This document shows positions 8,311 through 17,103 of a DNA stretch of 64,000 bases, piece after piece. The DNA comes from Catalinimonas alkaloidigena (lineage in GTDB: Bacteria; Bacteroidota; Bacteroidia; Cytophagales; Flexibacteraceae), in NCBI RefSeq assembly GCF_900100765.1, contig NZ_FNFO01000005.1:186001-250000 (forward strand). Direction: 5' to 3'. Made by a program: the position numbers and the translations under genes. The number at the start of each line of letters is the position of its first letter. Within the stretch, counting starts at the first letter, position 1. The notes beneath the pieces were generated by a model. The model had not been told where the DNA came from, did no database searches, and saw nothing but the letters and a program-made list of their open reading frames with translations.

Positions 8311-8370
8311 CTAAGCCATAGAGTGCCGGTTCACGGAGGGAAGTATGCCGCCGTGCCACCACCAATTCAT
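8311..8370 (-). CDS. trpL: trp leader peptide with three Trp codons
   Basis: 19 codons plus stop: MNWWWHGGILPSVNRHSMA. The three consecutive TGG codons lie at 8356-8364. A second in-frame ATG seven codons upstream (8391) could give a longer form. Too short for ordinary gene finding. A ribosome stalled on the Trp codons when tryptophan is scarce would change the folding of the RNA that leads into the terminator at 8258-8288. The run of three Trp codons in a short frame at this exact place is very unlikely by chance. Confidence 0.82.
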   Translation of the reverse strand: MNWWWHGGILPSVNRHSMA

Positions 8371-8410
8371 TACCAGGCCTTGAACTTGCATATGCTGGAA
8401 ATTGCGTTTG

Positions 8411-8441
8411 CAAAGTAAATCACCCTTTTCACAGAAGCAAG
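8411..8441 (-). promoter_or_regulatory. Predicted trp operon promoter
   Basis: On the minus strand, TTG within CTTG (8438-8441), 19 bases, then TTACTTTG (8411-8418), close to the Bacteroidota -7 consensus TAnnTTTG. Transcription would begin near 8405, just upstream of the leader peptide. The same TTACTTTG variant with a TTG 20 bases upstream occurs before the kinase gene at 37302. Confidence 0.5.
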
Positions 8442-8630
8442 CCCGTTTTTTTCTTTTATCCTGAAAGGTCCCATGATTCGACCCTTACAGCGTTAGAATA
8501 TTGACCAAAAAGGGCGCTGACGGCCCAGAAACGCTAATCCGCCTTACATCCTGTCCCTAGAAGCTGGGCACCTGGCGCTCAGAAAGTTGTACAATTCCCG
8601 AATGTTTTTTGAAAATTTTACGAGTAATTA

Positions 8631-8661
8631 TTGTTAATATAATTTAACTAATTTATTTTTG
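8631..8661 (+). promoter_or_regulatory. Predicted promoter for the lipoprotein gene
   Basis: TTG (8631-8633), 20 bases, then TATTTTTG (8654-8661), an exact match to TAnnTTTG with the normal spacing, in an AT-rich tract. Predicted start of transcription near 8668, giving a leader of about 45 bases before the ATG at 8712. Confidence 0.6.
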
Positions 8662-8711
8662 TAATATATATCAACACACACCACCCTTTCACACACGAAT
8701 TACGCTGGCGT

Positions 8712-9923
8712 ATGTTTACCTATCACAAATCAGTTTTCGGAATTATGGCAGCCCTAGGCCTGTTATCGGCATGCAACTCGGATAAAGAAGTATTTATCGA
8801 GCCGCTGCAACTGGAAAAGACCGAAGAGAAGACGGTGATCCAGACCAATGCCATTGAGCAGGACTGGGCAGGCGTCGATGCGCACTACGACATCAAGACG
8901 TCGGTCGTCTCTTTTCGTACCAAAAACCTTGCTGGCAAAACCGTTTCGGCAACGGGTGTAGTCTACATCCCGGTCACCAAGGACACGTTGCCCCTGATGT
9001 TTTACCAACCCAGCTTGCTGGACAATTACGCCGAGCGCCCCTCGACGGGTCAGTACGCGGGCAACTCGCGGGAAGCGATCGCCTTTGCCTCGGCCGGCTA
9101 CATTGTGACCGTGGTCGACTGGGCCGCCAGCCCCGACCTCACGCCTTTTTTCCAGGCCGATGCGGCCGCACAAGCCGGTTACGACCTGCTGACCGCCGCC
9201 TTCGAGATGTGTGATCGGCAGCACATCAAGACCAACAACCAGATTTTCATGGCCGGCTCGGAAGACGGTGCTTATACTATGCTGGCCCTGATGCGCCTGA
9301 TCAAGACCTCTTACGGACACAACAGCCGGTTCGTCGTGGCGGGGGCCACCACCACCGCCGGTTTTATCGATCCGGCCGAATTGATGGAACGCGTTGCCCA
9401 GAAAGACGACGTCAGCAGCAACGAACTGGCCCTCTGCGCTGCGCTGGTGATCCGCTACAACCAGTACTACGGCTGGAATCGTGACTTGTCTCACTACTTC
9501 AAGCAGGCTTACCTGGACGAAGTATCGGCCCTGTGTACGGAGCAGAAGTTTGAAGGCGAGCTGTTCAAAACGAAAATGCCGAAGAAGGCAAGTCAGTTGT
9601 TCACCAGCGAATTCCTCAAAGGCCTGGAAGCCGGCTTCGAAGTAAAATCCAACAAGGGGAAGGGCAAAGGCAATTCGAAGGACGACGAAAGCGAGTTCAT
9701 CGCTGCCTTGCAGGCCAACAGCCTGAAAGACTTTATGCCGCAGACGTATATGCGCATGTTCCAGGAGACCTCCAACCGGTCCATTTCGTGGGAACAAATC
9801 GAGTTGTTTTTCCGCCTGGTGGCTACCGGCGGCATCGGCCACGTCCGCATCTCGCTCTGCACCGACCGCGCACAATACATCAGCAAAAGCCTGGAATGGC
9901 TGGAGCCCATTCGGAAACATTGA
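8712..9923 (+). CDS. Lipoprotein of alpha/beta-hydrolase type, probably lacking the nucleophile
   Basis: 403 residues. Lipobox LLSACNSDK, so a lipid-anchored envelope protein. The middle resembles the secretory lipase/esterase-like hydrolases of Bacteroidota (VSATGVVYIP, LPLMFYQP, EAIAFASAGYIVTVVDW, QIFMAG). At the nucleophile elbow, where relatives have GYSQGG, this protein has GSEDGA (residues 182-187). The serine position is therefore Glu184, and the only nearby Ser (183) is one residue out of register. It may be a non-catalytic binding protein. The stretch SNKGKGKGNSKDDES near residue 315 looks like a flexible linker. It has its own promoter and a strong terminator after it, so it is a single-gene unit. 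Confidence 0.6.
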   Translation: MFTYHKSVFGIMAALGLLSACNSDKEVFIEPLQLEKTEEKTVIQTNAIEQDWAGVDAHYDIKTSVVSFRTKNLAGKTVSATGVVYIPVTKDTLPLMFYQPSLLDNYAERPSTGQYAGNSREAIAFASAGYIVTVVDWAASPDLTPFFQADAAAQAGYDLLTAAFEMCDRQHIKTNNQIFMAGSEDGAYTMLALMRLIKTSYGHNSRFVVAGATTTAGFIDPAELMERVAQKDDVSSNELALCAALVIRYNQYYGWNRDLSHYFKQAYLDEVSALCTEQKFEGELFKTKMPKKASQLFTSEFLKGLEAGFEVKSNKGKGKGNSKDDESEFIAALQANSLKDFMPQTYMRMFQETSNRSISWEQIELFFRLVATGGIGHVRISLCTDRAQYISKSLEWLEPIRKH

Positions 9924-9956
9924 TGCGTGTGTCCTGACAAGCTATTTTCAGTTCCG

Positions 9957-9995
9957 GCCATCCAATAGGCGTTTCACGTCTGGATGGCTTTTTTT
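9957..9995 (+). terminator. Intrinsic terminator
   Basis: Perfect 8-base stem GCCATCCA (9957-9964) / TGGATGGC (9981-9988) followed by seven Ts. It ends the lipoprotein transcript, 33 bases after the stop codon. Confidence 0.85.
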
Positions 9996-10017
9996 CTCCC
10001 ACGTTTACTCTTGCTGA

Positions 10018-10608
10018 ATGCTACGTTGTTTGTTTGCCTTTGCTCTCCTGCTTCTATCGTATACCGCCTATTCCCAATGCGAAATTGAAATTCCGGTTGA
10101 GCACTCGTACCATCTGGGCGTATGGGGACAATTTATCCGGAGCGATGGCGCCGCCGGCCGACGCTTAGCGCAGTGGGATTACGGCTGGAGTGCCGGGGCC
10201 ATGGCGCACGTTTATCCGCAGCGTCGGCTCTCGATGCTGACCGAACCGGGCTACCGGCGGGTGGGGCGGATTGCGCCGGGCGATTCGTCGGTGTATTATC
10301 GTCAGGAGTCGTTTCGGCTGCCCGTTTTGCTTCAGGTGCAGGTAGGCACAATTTACCTGCAGGCGGGGCCCTACGCCGATTACTTATTGGGTATGAGCCG
10401 GCGGACTACCCCCCTCCATCTTTTGAAACAGGGGACCGATGCCCAGCCCCAGCCGCTCTCTCGCCCCCGGACGCACGTAGGCCTGATGGGCGGCATAGCA
10501 TTTCACAGCGACCGCCTGCGCATCAGCGTCCGTTACAGTTACGAACGCAACCGCAAGCAGCGCCTGGATCAGGCGCTGATGCTACAAACCGGCTTTGTAA
10601 TCTGGTAA
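10018..10608 (+). CDS. Small outer-membrane beta-barrel-like protein
   Basis: 196 residues with a signal peptide (MLRCLFAFALLLLSYTAYSQ). The mature part alternates short hydrophobic strands with charged turns (AMAHVYPQRRLSMLTEPGYRR, FRLPVLLQVQVGTIYLQAGPYADYLLGM) and ends in a strand with a terminal Trp (LQTGFVIW), as expected of an 8- to 10-strand barrel of the PorT-like group. No function can be given. It converges on purA with only one base between the stop codons. Confidence 0.6.
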   Translation: MLRCLFAFALLLLSYTAYSQCEIEIPVEHSYHLGVWGQFIRSDGAAGRRLAQWDYGWSAGAMAHVYPQRRLSMLTEPGYRRVGRIAPGDSSVYYRQESFRLPVLLQVQVGTIYLQAGPYADYLLGMSRRTTPLHLLKQGTDAQPQPLSRPRTHVGLMGGIAFHSDRLRISVRYSYERNRKQRLDQALMLQTGFVIW

Positions 10609-10609
10609 T

Positions 10610-11899
10610 TTACCGAACGTCGGCGCTTTCGCGCAGAATGGTCTGAGCACGATCGGGGCCTACCGACACGAGCGTGATCGGCAGGTTGAGGTACGATTCG
10701 ATAAAGGCTACGTACTGCAACAGCGCTTCGGGCAGATCGTCGAACTGATGGCAATCCTGCAACGACTGTTGCCAGCCGGGTAACGTTTCGTACAGCGGCG
10801 TGACCGGCTCGGTGCACAGGTCATACGGCAACTGATCGGTTTCGGTGCCGTCAGCTAGCCGGTAGCGGGTGCAGACGTTGATGGTTTCGAAGCTGTTCAG
10901 CACGTCGGCCTTCATCATCAGCAGTTGCGTCGCGCCGTTGATCATCGCCGCATACTTCAGCGCGGGCAAGTCGAGCCAGCCACACCGCCGCGAACGGCCC
11001 GTGGTTGCGCCGAACTCGTGACCTTCCTGCCGGATGCGCTCTCCGACTTCGTCGTTCAGTTCCGTCGGAAAAGGTCCGCTGCCCACGCGGGTACAGTAGG
11101 CTTTGAAGATGCCGAACACTTCGCCCACACGTGCCGGTGCAATGCCGAGTCCGGTGCAGGCACCGGCCGCCATCGTGCTGGAGGAGGTAACGAAGGGATA
11201 CGAACCAAAGTCGATGTCGAGCAGCGAGCCCTGGGCTCCTTCGGCCAGTACCGTCCGCCCTTCGGTCAACGCGTCGTTGATCAGGTACTCGCTGTTGGTC
11301 AGTTGCAGAGCACGTAGGTAGTCTACCGCCTGGAAAAACTCGGCCTCAGCGTCGGCCAGGGCGCTATAATCAAAGTGGTAATAATCGAGAATCATGCGGT
11401 GGCGGTCCACCAGTTGGTCGTACTTCTGCCGAAAATCGTCCGCCTGGATATCCCCCACGCGCAGGCCAACGCGGGCGTACTTGTCCTGGTAAGTGGGGCC
11501 GATGCCGCGCAGGGTCGAGCCGATTTTTGCGTCGCCTTTGTACTGCTCATAGGCAGCGTCGAGCAGGCGATGCGTCGGCAGAATCAGTTGCGCTTTTTTA
11601 GAGACAAACAGGTTGACGCCGGGGTCGATGCCTTTGTCGCGCAGTCCTTCCAACTCGCGCCGGAAAATGACCGGATCGAGGACCACCCCGTTGCCGACTA
11701 CATTCTGAATATGGGTATGGAAAATTCCGGACGGAACCTGGTGCAGCACATGCTTTTTCCCGTCGATCACGAGGGTATGCCCGGCGTTGGGGCCACCCTG
11801 GAAACGTGCGATTACATCATAACGCGGGGCCATTACGTCGACGATTTTTCCTTTCCCTTCGTCGCCCCATTGCAGTCCTAATAAAACATCTACGGCCAT
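10610..11899 (-). CDS. purA: Adenylosuccinate synthetase
   Basis: 429 residues, full length. GTP-dependent ligation of IMP and aspartate, first step from IMP to AMP. Signatures: GLQWGDEGKGKIVD (GTP/IMP loop), FQGGPNAGHTLV, IGSTLRGIGPTYQDK, EGAQGSLLDIDFGSYPFVTSS, and TGRSRRCGWLDL. It is downstream of the STAS gene on the same strand, but a terminator lies between them (11968-12002), so it may have its own promoter. Confidence 0.97.
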   Translation of the reverse strand: MAVDVLLGLQWGDEGKGKIVDVMAPRYDVIARFQGGPNAGHTLVIDGKKHVLHQVPSGIFHTHIQNVVGNGVVLDPVIFRRELEGLRDKGIDPGVNLFVSKKAQLILPTHRLLDAAYEQYKGDAKIGSTLRGIGPTYQDKYARVGLRVGDIQADDFRQKYDQLVDRHRMILDYYHFDYSALADAEAEFFQAVDYLRALQLTNSEYLINDALTEGRTVLAEGAQGSLLDIDFGSYPFVTSSSTMAAGACTGLGIAPARVGEVFGIFKAYCTRVGSGPFPTELNDEVGERIRQEGHEFGATTGRSRRCGWLDLPALKYAAMINGATQLLMMKADVLNSFETINVCTRYRLADGTETDQLPYDLCTEPVTPLYETLPGWQQSLQDCHQFDDLPEALLQYVAFIESYLNLPITLVSVGPDRAQTILRESADVR

Positions 11900-11967
11900 T
11901 GGCTATTCTCACATTACACACCGACAGCGGCTGCCACCGCCCGGCACTCTTTAATCTTAAAACGAAA

Positions 11968-12002
11968 CAAAAAAGATCAGGCGACAGTGTCCTGCCGCCT
12001 GA
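11968..12002 (-). terminator. Intrinsic terminator after the STAS gene
   Basis: Seven-base stem TCAGGCG (11977-11983) / CGCCTGA (11996-12002), read on the minus strand and followed by a T-rich tract (TCTTTTTTG). It lies 36 bases past the STAS stop codon. Confidence 0.75.
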
Positions 12003-12038
12003 CCGCTAAGTAACCAAGTTTTTAGGAATCTTGCTCGA

Positions 12039-12383
12039 TTATTTCTTATTCAGTTGCGCCATAGCGTCCTCTTCTGAATCGACAATGTCGAAAATAGAGT
12101 TCAGCTTCGTGATGACCAGCAGCTTCTGGATCTGTTGCGACGGATTGATCAAGACCACTTCGCCACCCCGGTTCCGCATTTTGGTGAGCAGATTGATCAG
12201 CACGCCGATGCCGTTACTATTCATGTAACTTACGTTCGACAGATCGACCGCACAGAGATGACGGTCATCCTCGACCCGCGCCGCGACGTCGTCCAGCAGT
12301 TGGTTCGCACTGGTGTCTCCCATCAGGTTCCCTTCTAACCGGACGAGCATGATATTTTCTTTCTCTTCAATGCTGTAATTCAT
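12039..12383 (-). CDS. STAS-domain anti-sigma factor antagonist
   Basis: 114 residues, one STAS domain of the SpoIIAA/RsbV type. The phosphorylated serine is expected at Ser56 in SYMNSNGIGVL, which is intact. Such proteins bind an RsbW-like kinase when unphosphorylated and so release a sigma factor or act in PP2C-type switches. No partner kinase or phosphatase gene is in the window. Lies between the Fur-like gene and purA, same strand. Confidence 0.85.
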   Translation of the reverse strand: MNYSIEEKENIMLVRLEGNLMGDTSANQLLDDVAARVEDDRHLCAVDLSNVSYMNSNGIGVLINLLTKMRNRGGEVVLINPSQQIQKLLVITKLNSIFDIVDSEEDAMAQLNKK

Positions 12384-12448
12384 GAGAATGAGTTGTAGCT
12401 ATGGGTTAAGTGTTGAGTAAAAACGAGAAAACAGGCGAATTGTTTGCC

Positions 12449-12937
12449 TCAGGCATTTCCTTCCTGTTCCTGCAAAGTCGGTTTATTTTCGCAATTCTGC
12501 CGGGTGCAGTTGCCGTATAAGATCAACGAGTGGTGCGATACGTCAAACTTGAGCAGATCGCCCACCATCGTCTGGATGTTGTAGATCCGGGGATCGCAGA
12601 ACTCGATCACGCGGTGGCAGTCGGAACAGATCAGGTGATCGTGCTGCCGATAGCCGTATGACTTCTCGTATTGCGCCAGGTTTTTTCCGAACTGATGCTT
12701 GCTCACCAGGTTGCATTCCACCAACAAATCGAGCGTATTGTAGACGGTAGCGCGGCTCACCCGGTAGTTTTTATTCTTCATGCTGATGTAGAGCGATTCT
12801 ACATCGAAGTGCCCATCACGCGAATAGATTTCTTCCAGGATGGCAAACCGTTCTGGTGTTTTGCGCAATCCCTGGTTCTCCAGATATTCGGTGAAGATTT
12901 GACGGACTTGTTCGTAAACGGTTACATTCAGTGGCAT
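12449..12937 (-). CDS. Fur-family metal-dependent regulator
   Basis: 162 residues from the Met of [10 protein letters not shown] (12937), where relatives start; a Met five codons earlier (12952) is also possible. Winged helix with recognition segment [14 protein letters not shown], then the dimer domain with metal ligands HDHLIC, the CxxC pair in CSDC and the C-x4-C pair in CTRQNC, which hold a structural zinc. I cannot say from sequence whether it senses iron, zinc or peroxide. The gene diverges from a TonB-dependent receptor at 13118, a plausible target. Confidence 0.88.
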   Translation of the reverse strand: MPLNVTVYEQVRQIFTEYLENQGLRKTPERFAILEEIYSRDGHFDVESLYISMKNKNYRVSRATVYNTLDLLVECNLVSKHQFGKNLAQYEKSYGYRQHDHLICSDCHRVIEFCDPRIYNIQTMVGDLLKFDVSHHSLILYGNCTRQNCENKPTLQEQEGNA

Positions 12938-12969
12938 AAAGAGTAAATTCACCCCCGCATAAAGAAGTT

Positions 12970-12977
12970 CAAAAGTA
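12970..12977 (-). promoter_or_regulatory. Predicted -7 box of the Fur-family gene
   Basis: TACTTTTG on the minus strand matches TAnnTTTG exactly. No good -33 TTG at normal spacing was seen. Predicted transcription start near 12963, which allows either start codon but fits 12937 better. Confidence 0.4.
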
Positions 12978-13117
12978 CAAAATTATTACGTTCGGCAGGG
13001 AGGCCCTTTCGGGGCATCCCTGCGGTGCTTCCTGGCCTCGCTCAAGTGTATATTTCTGCCGGAGATTTCTCTCCATAGGCTTCTTTCCTAGTTTTGCGCC
13101 TCGCTTACCAAAACTTT

Positions 13118-15088
13118 ATGCGCAACGCTTACCCGTTTCTTCTTTCACTCGCAGCTTTATTCCCTACGTCGCTACTGGCCCAGCAAGCCAACGACACGAC
13201 CGTCACGCTGCCGGAAGTGACCGTCCTGGAAAACCGCCTTCAGCTCCCCTTCCGGGAGACGTCTCGCAACATTTCGATCATCTCGGCGCAGGAGCTACAA
13301 CAGACGCCGGCCCAGAGCATTCCGGAGATTCTGAGCTACACGCCCGGCGTCGACATCCGGCAACGGGGCCCGCTCGGGGCGCAGGCCGACCTGAGCATCC
13401 GCGGGGGGACCTTCGACCAGACGCTGGTGCTGATCAACGGCGTCAAGGTGTCCGACCCGCAAACGGGCCACCACCTGCTCAGCCTGCCCCTCAACCTCGA
13501 CAACGTGGCGCAGATCCAGGTGCTGAAAGGACCGGGCGCGCGGCTGTTTGGGCAGAATGCCTTTACCGGAGCTGTCAACATCATTACCCGGGTGCCGGAC
13601 GAGAAAGCGCTCTACGTCAGTGGGTACGCAGGTGGCTTTGGTCCATATACCAACCTTATTAAAGTCTATGACAAATCTGCGCTAATTCTTTTATTTGGCC
13701 CTTTTTCGTACGGCGGCTCGGTGTCGCTATCTCTTCCCACTGGGCCGTATAAACAATACATTTCGGTATCACAGGATGCCTCCGGCGGCTACCAGCCCAA
13801 CTCCGACTACCGCAACTCCAACGTATTTTACCAGGCCGAACTGGACGCCACCGGCGGCAAGTGGAACGTGCTGGGCGGCTTCTCAGATCGGAAACTCGGG
13901 GCCAACGGCTACTACTCGCCCAGCTTCCCCGACCAGTGGGAAGCCATCAAAACCGGACTGGCCAGCGTCGATTATACCTACGAGCGCGGCAACTGGTTCG
14001 TCCGGCCGCGGGTCTACTGGCGCTACAACCAGGACGAGTTTCGCCTGCGCCGCAACGAGCCGCAGTTTTACCGCAACCACCACCTCACCCACGTGCTGGG
14101 TGCGGAAATCAACAGCCGCTATGTCAACAGGTTCGGCACCACGGGCTTCGGGGTGGAAACACGCCGCGAGTCCATCGTCAGCCACAACAATTCGGGCTGG
14201 GCACTGGGCGAACACGACCGCTACCAACTGGGCATTTATGCCGAACACCTGTTTCGTTTCTTCGGGCGGCTGGACGTTACACCCGGTGTGTACGTCAATG
14301 GCTATTCCGACTGGGGCTGGAATGCCTTTCCGGGGCTGGATGCGGGCCTGCTCCTGACTCCCCACCTGCGGCTCTACGCCAATGCCGGAACGGCCTACCG
14401 CATTCCGACCTACACCGACCTGTATTACGTGGATCGCACCAGCGGCAGCAACCCGAATCTGCTTCCTGAAAAAGCCTTTAGCTACGAAGGGGGCCTCCGG
14501 TACCTGAACAGTACGCTGGGCTTAACGGCCGAAGCGAATGTTTTCCGGCGCAACGCGACCGACTTTATCGAACGCGTTCAACTGAAGCCTGCCCGCTACC
14601 AGGAAAATCCCGACCTGTTTGACCCGAACGATACGCTGTTTGTCCCGGTCAACTTCCTGGGCGTCAGCACGCAGGGCCTTGAACTCTCGGCCTCGCTCGA
14701 CGGAAAAGCGCTGAATCTGCCGGTACTGGACCGGTTTTCGGTGAGTTACAACTACCTTCAGTCAGACCTGAGCAAGCAGATCGACACCAGCCTGTACGTA
14801 TCGCGCTACGTGCTGGACCAGTTGCGGCACCAGTTTATCTTTAAGCTGGACCACCAGATTTACCGTAACCTGACGCACCATTTCCGCGCCCGTTGGGTAG
14901 AGCGTGTGAACCGTCCTGCCTATTGGGTGCTCGACTCGCGCGTGATGTGGACGCACCGCCAGGTGCGGCTGTTTGCCGAAATGACGAACCTGACCGATAC
15001 CCACTATGTGGAGTCGGGCTGGGTGCAAATGCCCGGCCGCTGGCTGCGTTTGGGCCTGAACTGGAAGATCAACCTGGAGCGCGAGTAA
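13118..15088 (+). CDS. TonB-dependent outer-membrane receptor
   Basis: 656 residues. Signal peptide MRNAYPFLLSLAALFPTSLLAQ, then a short TonB-contact segment, the plug (PEVTVLENRL, IPEILSYTPGVDIRQRGPLGAQADLSIRGGTFDQTLVLINGVKVSDPQTGHH, VLKGPGARLFGQNAFTGAVNIITR) and a 22-strand-type barrel to the end. It lacks the carboxypeptidase-like N-domain of SusC proteins, so it belongs to the siderophore/cobalamin-type receptors; substrate unknown. An upstream TTG at 13094 extends the frame, but it lies inside a likely -7 box (TAGTTTTG, 13089-13096), so the ATG at 13118 is preferred. Divergent from the Fur-like gene, hence possibly metal-regulated. A short GC-poor stretch (about 13640-13710) adds unusual residues at the start of the barrel. 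Confidence 0.9.
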   Translation: MRNAYPFLLSLAALFPTSLLAQQANDTTVTLPEVTVLENRLQLPFRETSRNISIISAQELQQTPAQSIPEILSYTPGVDIRQRGPLGAQADLSIRGGTFDQTLVLINGVKVSDPQTGHHLLSLPLNLDNVAQIQVLKGPGARLFGQNAFTGAVNIITRVPDEKALYVSGYAGGFGPYTNLIKVYDKSALILLFGPFSYGGSVSLSLPTGPYKQYISVSQDASGGYQPNSDYRNSNVFYQAELDATGGKWNVLGGFSDRKLGANGYYSPSFPDQWEAIKTGLASVDYTYERGNWFVRPRVYWRYNQDEFRLRRNEPQFYRNHHLTHVLGAEINSRYVNRFGTTGFGVETRRESIVSHNNSGWALGEHDRYQLGIYAEHLFRFFGRLDVTPGVYVNGYSDWGWNAFPGLDAGLLLTPHLRLYANAGTAYRIPTYTDLYYVDRTSGSNPNLLPEKAFSYEGGLRYLNSTLGLTAEANVFRRNATDFIERVQLKPARYQENPDLFDPNDTLFVPVNFLGVSTQGLELSASLDGKALNLPVLDRFSVSYNYLQSDLSKQIDTSLYVSRYVLDQLRHQFIFKLDHQIYRNLTHHFRARWVERVNRPAYWVLDSRVMWTHRQVRLFAEMTNLTDTHYVESGWVQMPGRWLRLGLNWKINLERE

Positions 15089-15109
15089 TCTGCTTCGACC
15101 CTCTAGCTG

Positions 15110-15149
15110 CAAAGGGCGCTGCTCGGGAAATCTCCCTCAGCGCCCTTTG
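15110..15149 (+). terminator. Strong hairpin after the TonB-dependent receptor
   Basis: Perfect 12-base stem CAAAGGGCGCTG (15110-15121) / CAGCGCCCTTTG (15138-15149). Only a weak T tract follows (TGCATTTTA), so it may be a terminator or a 3'-end stabilising hairpin. It overlaps the upstream ATG of the next frame, supporting the later start used for that gene. Confidence 0.6.
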
Positions 15150-15202
15150 TGCATTTTACAGATCTGCCCTCCGCACCTTATCTTTCAGGAAAACTTGCTC
15201 TC

Positions 15203-16165
15203 ATGCCCCTCGCCCCTCCGACGTACGAGGTATGTCCCAACTGCGCGACGCCCCTGCCCGACCGGCCCAACTACTGCCCTACCTGCGGCCAGCAAAACCG
15301 CGAACTCCGTGTTTCGTTTCGCGACCTGATCGGCGAATACCTGGGTAGTGCCTTCAACGTAGACGCCAAAGCCGCCCGCACGTTTCGCGACCTGCTGGGA
15401 CGGCCCGGTCATATGATCCGCGCGTTCAACGAAGGCAAGCGCGTGCGGTACGTGCCGCCCGTCCGGTTGTACCTCTTTGTCAGTGCGTTGTTTTTCCTGC
15501 TGACGGCATTGCTGAGCACCGACGACCGTCCCCGCCGGACGCCCATCCGGTTTCAGAGCGATGGCGACTCGATCGGCATCACCACGATGCAGGACCTGGA
15601 CTCCGTCGAATTGCCCCTGCGCGGGAACGATGCCGTTTTTCTACAGTCCGAACTGGCCCAGATCGCCGGGTATTCCAATGAACAGCTCGACTCGCTCCTG
15701 AGCGCCAAGTCGGCGGAACCCACGTTTCTGAATCGGCTGATGGTGCGCCGGGCCGTACGCCTGCTGCATGCCGAACAGCACTCGTTTGTGGACCAGTTTT
15801 TTCAGATCATCTCCGTCGCCATGTTTTTCCTGATGCCCATTTTTGCGTTCTGGCTCTGGCTGCTGTACCGGCGTTCGTCACGCTACTACTTCGAGCACCT
15901 GATTTTTGCCATCTATTTCCACTCCCTCGTCTTTCTACTGATGATTGTGCAGGCGGGTGTTGAACTGATTCCGGCCATCGGCGAGTTGATCAATGCGCTG
16001 ATCGGCCTTCTCATTCTGGTCTATCTGCTGCTGGCTCTCAAACAGGCGTACCAGCAAGGGTGGGGCCGCACAGTGGCGAAGTTTTTCCTGTTGCTGATGG
16101 TGTATGGCCTGACTCTGCTTGTCTCCTTCGCCGTGTCGGGCTTCATGAGTCTGTTGATTTTCTAG
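15203..16165 (+). CDS. DUF3667 membrane protein with zinc ribbon
   Basis: 320 residues from the Met of MPLAPPTYEVCPNC. The N-terminal zinc ribbon uses CPNC and CPTCGQQ. Next comes the segment shared by DUF3667 proteins (ELRVSFRDLIGEYLGSAFNVDAKAARTFRDLLGRPGHMIRAFNEGKR, RYVPPVRLYLFVSALFFL), one membrane helix, a polar domain of about 100 residues, then at least three more hydrophobic helices. Common in Bacteroidota; function unknown. The polar loop probably faces the periplasm. Confidence 0.82.
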   Translation: MPLAPPTYEVCPNCATPLPDRPNYCPTCGQQNRELRVSFRDLIGEYLGSAFNVDAKAARTFRDLLGRPGHMIRAFNEGKRVRYVPPVRLYLFVSALFFLLTALLSTDDRPRRTPIRFQSDGDSIGITTMQDLDSVELPLRGNDAVFLQSELAQIAGYSNEQLDSLLSAKSAEPTFLNRLMVRRAVRLLHAEQHSFVDQFFQIISVAMFFLMPIFAFWLWLLYRRSSRYYFEHLIFAIYFHSLVFLLMIVQAGVELIPAIGELINALIGLLILVYLLLALKQAYQQGWGRTVAKFFLLLMVYGLTLLVSFAVSGFMSLLIF

Positions 16166-16266
16166 AAAATGACGAACGTCATGGTTTAGCGTAAGCGAGA
16201 CCATCGCATTTCTCCCCGCGATTTTACTATTTTGGCCTCGTCATCCATCCTCCGCTTCCTCACCCC

Positions 16267-17103
16267 ATGAAAAAGATCCTGGTCCCTACCGACTTTACCG
16301 ATGTAGCACACCACGCCCTCCACCTGGCCGCGCAGCTTGCACAACAAACCGGCGCGGAAGTAGAGCTTCTGCACGTTTTGGAAACCACCAGCACGGCCCC
16401 CTACGATCTCCCCGAAAAAGTAGTGGGGGCCACGGGCAATACCTTCCTCGATTACCTGGAAGCTTCCGCCCGCGAACAACTGGAGAAAACCGCCCGAGCG
16501 TATGCAGATGTCCCGATTCGGTACCTGGTACGGCAGGGAAGTCCGTTCCGGGCCATCGACCAGCGGGCGTCGGAACAACGGGTCGACCTGATTGTGATGG
16601 GATCGAAGGGCAGTAGCGGCCTCGACGAACTGCTGATCGGCTCCAACGCAGAGCGCGTGGTTCGGTTTGCGCCCTGCCCCGTGCTGGTCGTGAAAGGCAA
16701 CCTGAGCCTGGCCGCCATCAAAAAAGTGGTTTACGTCACCGACTTCGCTCCCGAACAGGCCGAAGCCGTCTCCCATTTCCTGAAGTTTATGAGCCTGCTG
16801 GAGGCCGAAGTGCACCTGCTGTACATCAACACGCCTACCGACTGGATCACCAGCCGCGCGGCCCTCAAGAAGATGGAGGCCTTCAGGGCTCAGCATAACC
16901 TGAACGCCCAGTTTACACTTTACAGCGATGCTACCGAAGAAGAGGGCATTCACCACTTTGTTTCCGACATCGGGGCGCAGCTTGTCGCCATGCCCACCTA
17001 CGGCCGTACGGGCATCACGCGCCTGATTGCCGGCGGCAGCATCACCGAAAACGTACTGAACCACACGCGCGTAGCGCTCTGGACCTACCGGCTGCGCGAA
17101 TAG
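16267..17103 (+). CDS. Universal stress protein, two tandem Usp domains
   Basis: 278 residues. Domain 1 is about residues 1-147, ending in VMGSKGSSGLDELLIGSNAERVVRFAPCPVLVVK, the G-x2-G-x9-G(S) ATP-binding signature. Domain 2 is about 152-278, ending in TYGRTGITRLIAGGSITENVLNHTRVALWT, a more diverged copy. Start ATG at 16267 gives MKKILVPTDFTD. Cytoplasmic; such proteins bind ATP and are induced under stress or growth arrest. Stands alone. Confidence 0.92.
   Translation: MKKILVPTDFTDVAHHALHLAAQLAQQTGAEVELLHVLETTSTAPYDLPEKVVGATGNTFLDYLEASAREQLEKTARAYADVPIRYLVRQGSPFRAIDQRASEQRVDLIVMGSKGSSGLDELLIGSNAERVVRFAPCPVLVVKGNLSLAAIKKVVYVTDFAPEQAEAVSHFLKFMSLLEAEVHLLYINTPTDWITSRAALKKMEAFRAQHNLNAQFTLYSDATEEEGIHHFVSDIGAQLVAMPTYGRTGITRLIAGGSITENVLNHTRVALWTYRLRE

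Noticed and set aside
13094-13117. TTG start for the TonB-dependent receptor
   Set aside because: The TTG overlaps a likely -7 box (TAGTTTTG), and starting at the ATG at 13118 gives a normal signal peptide.
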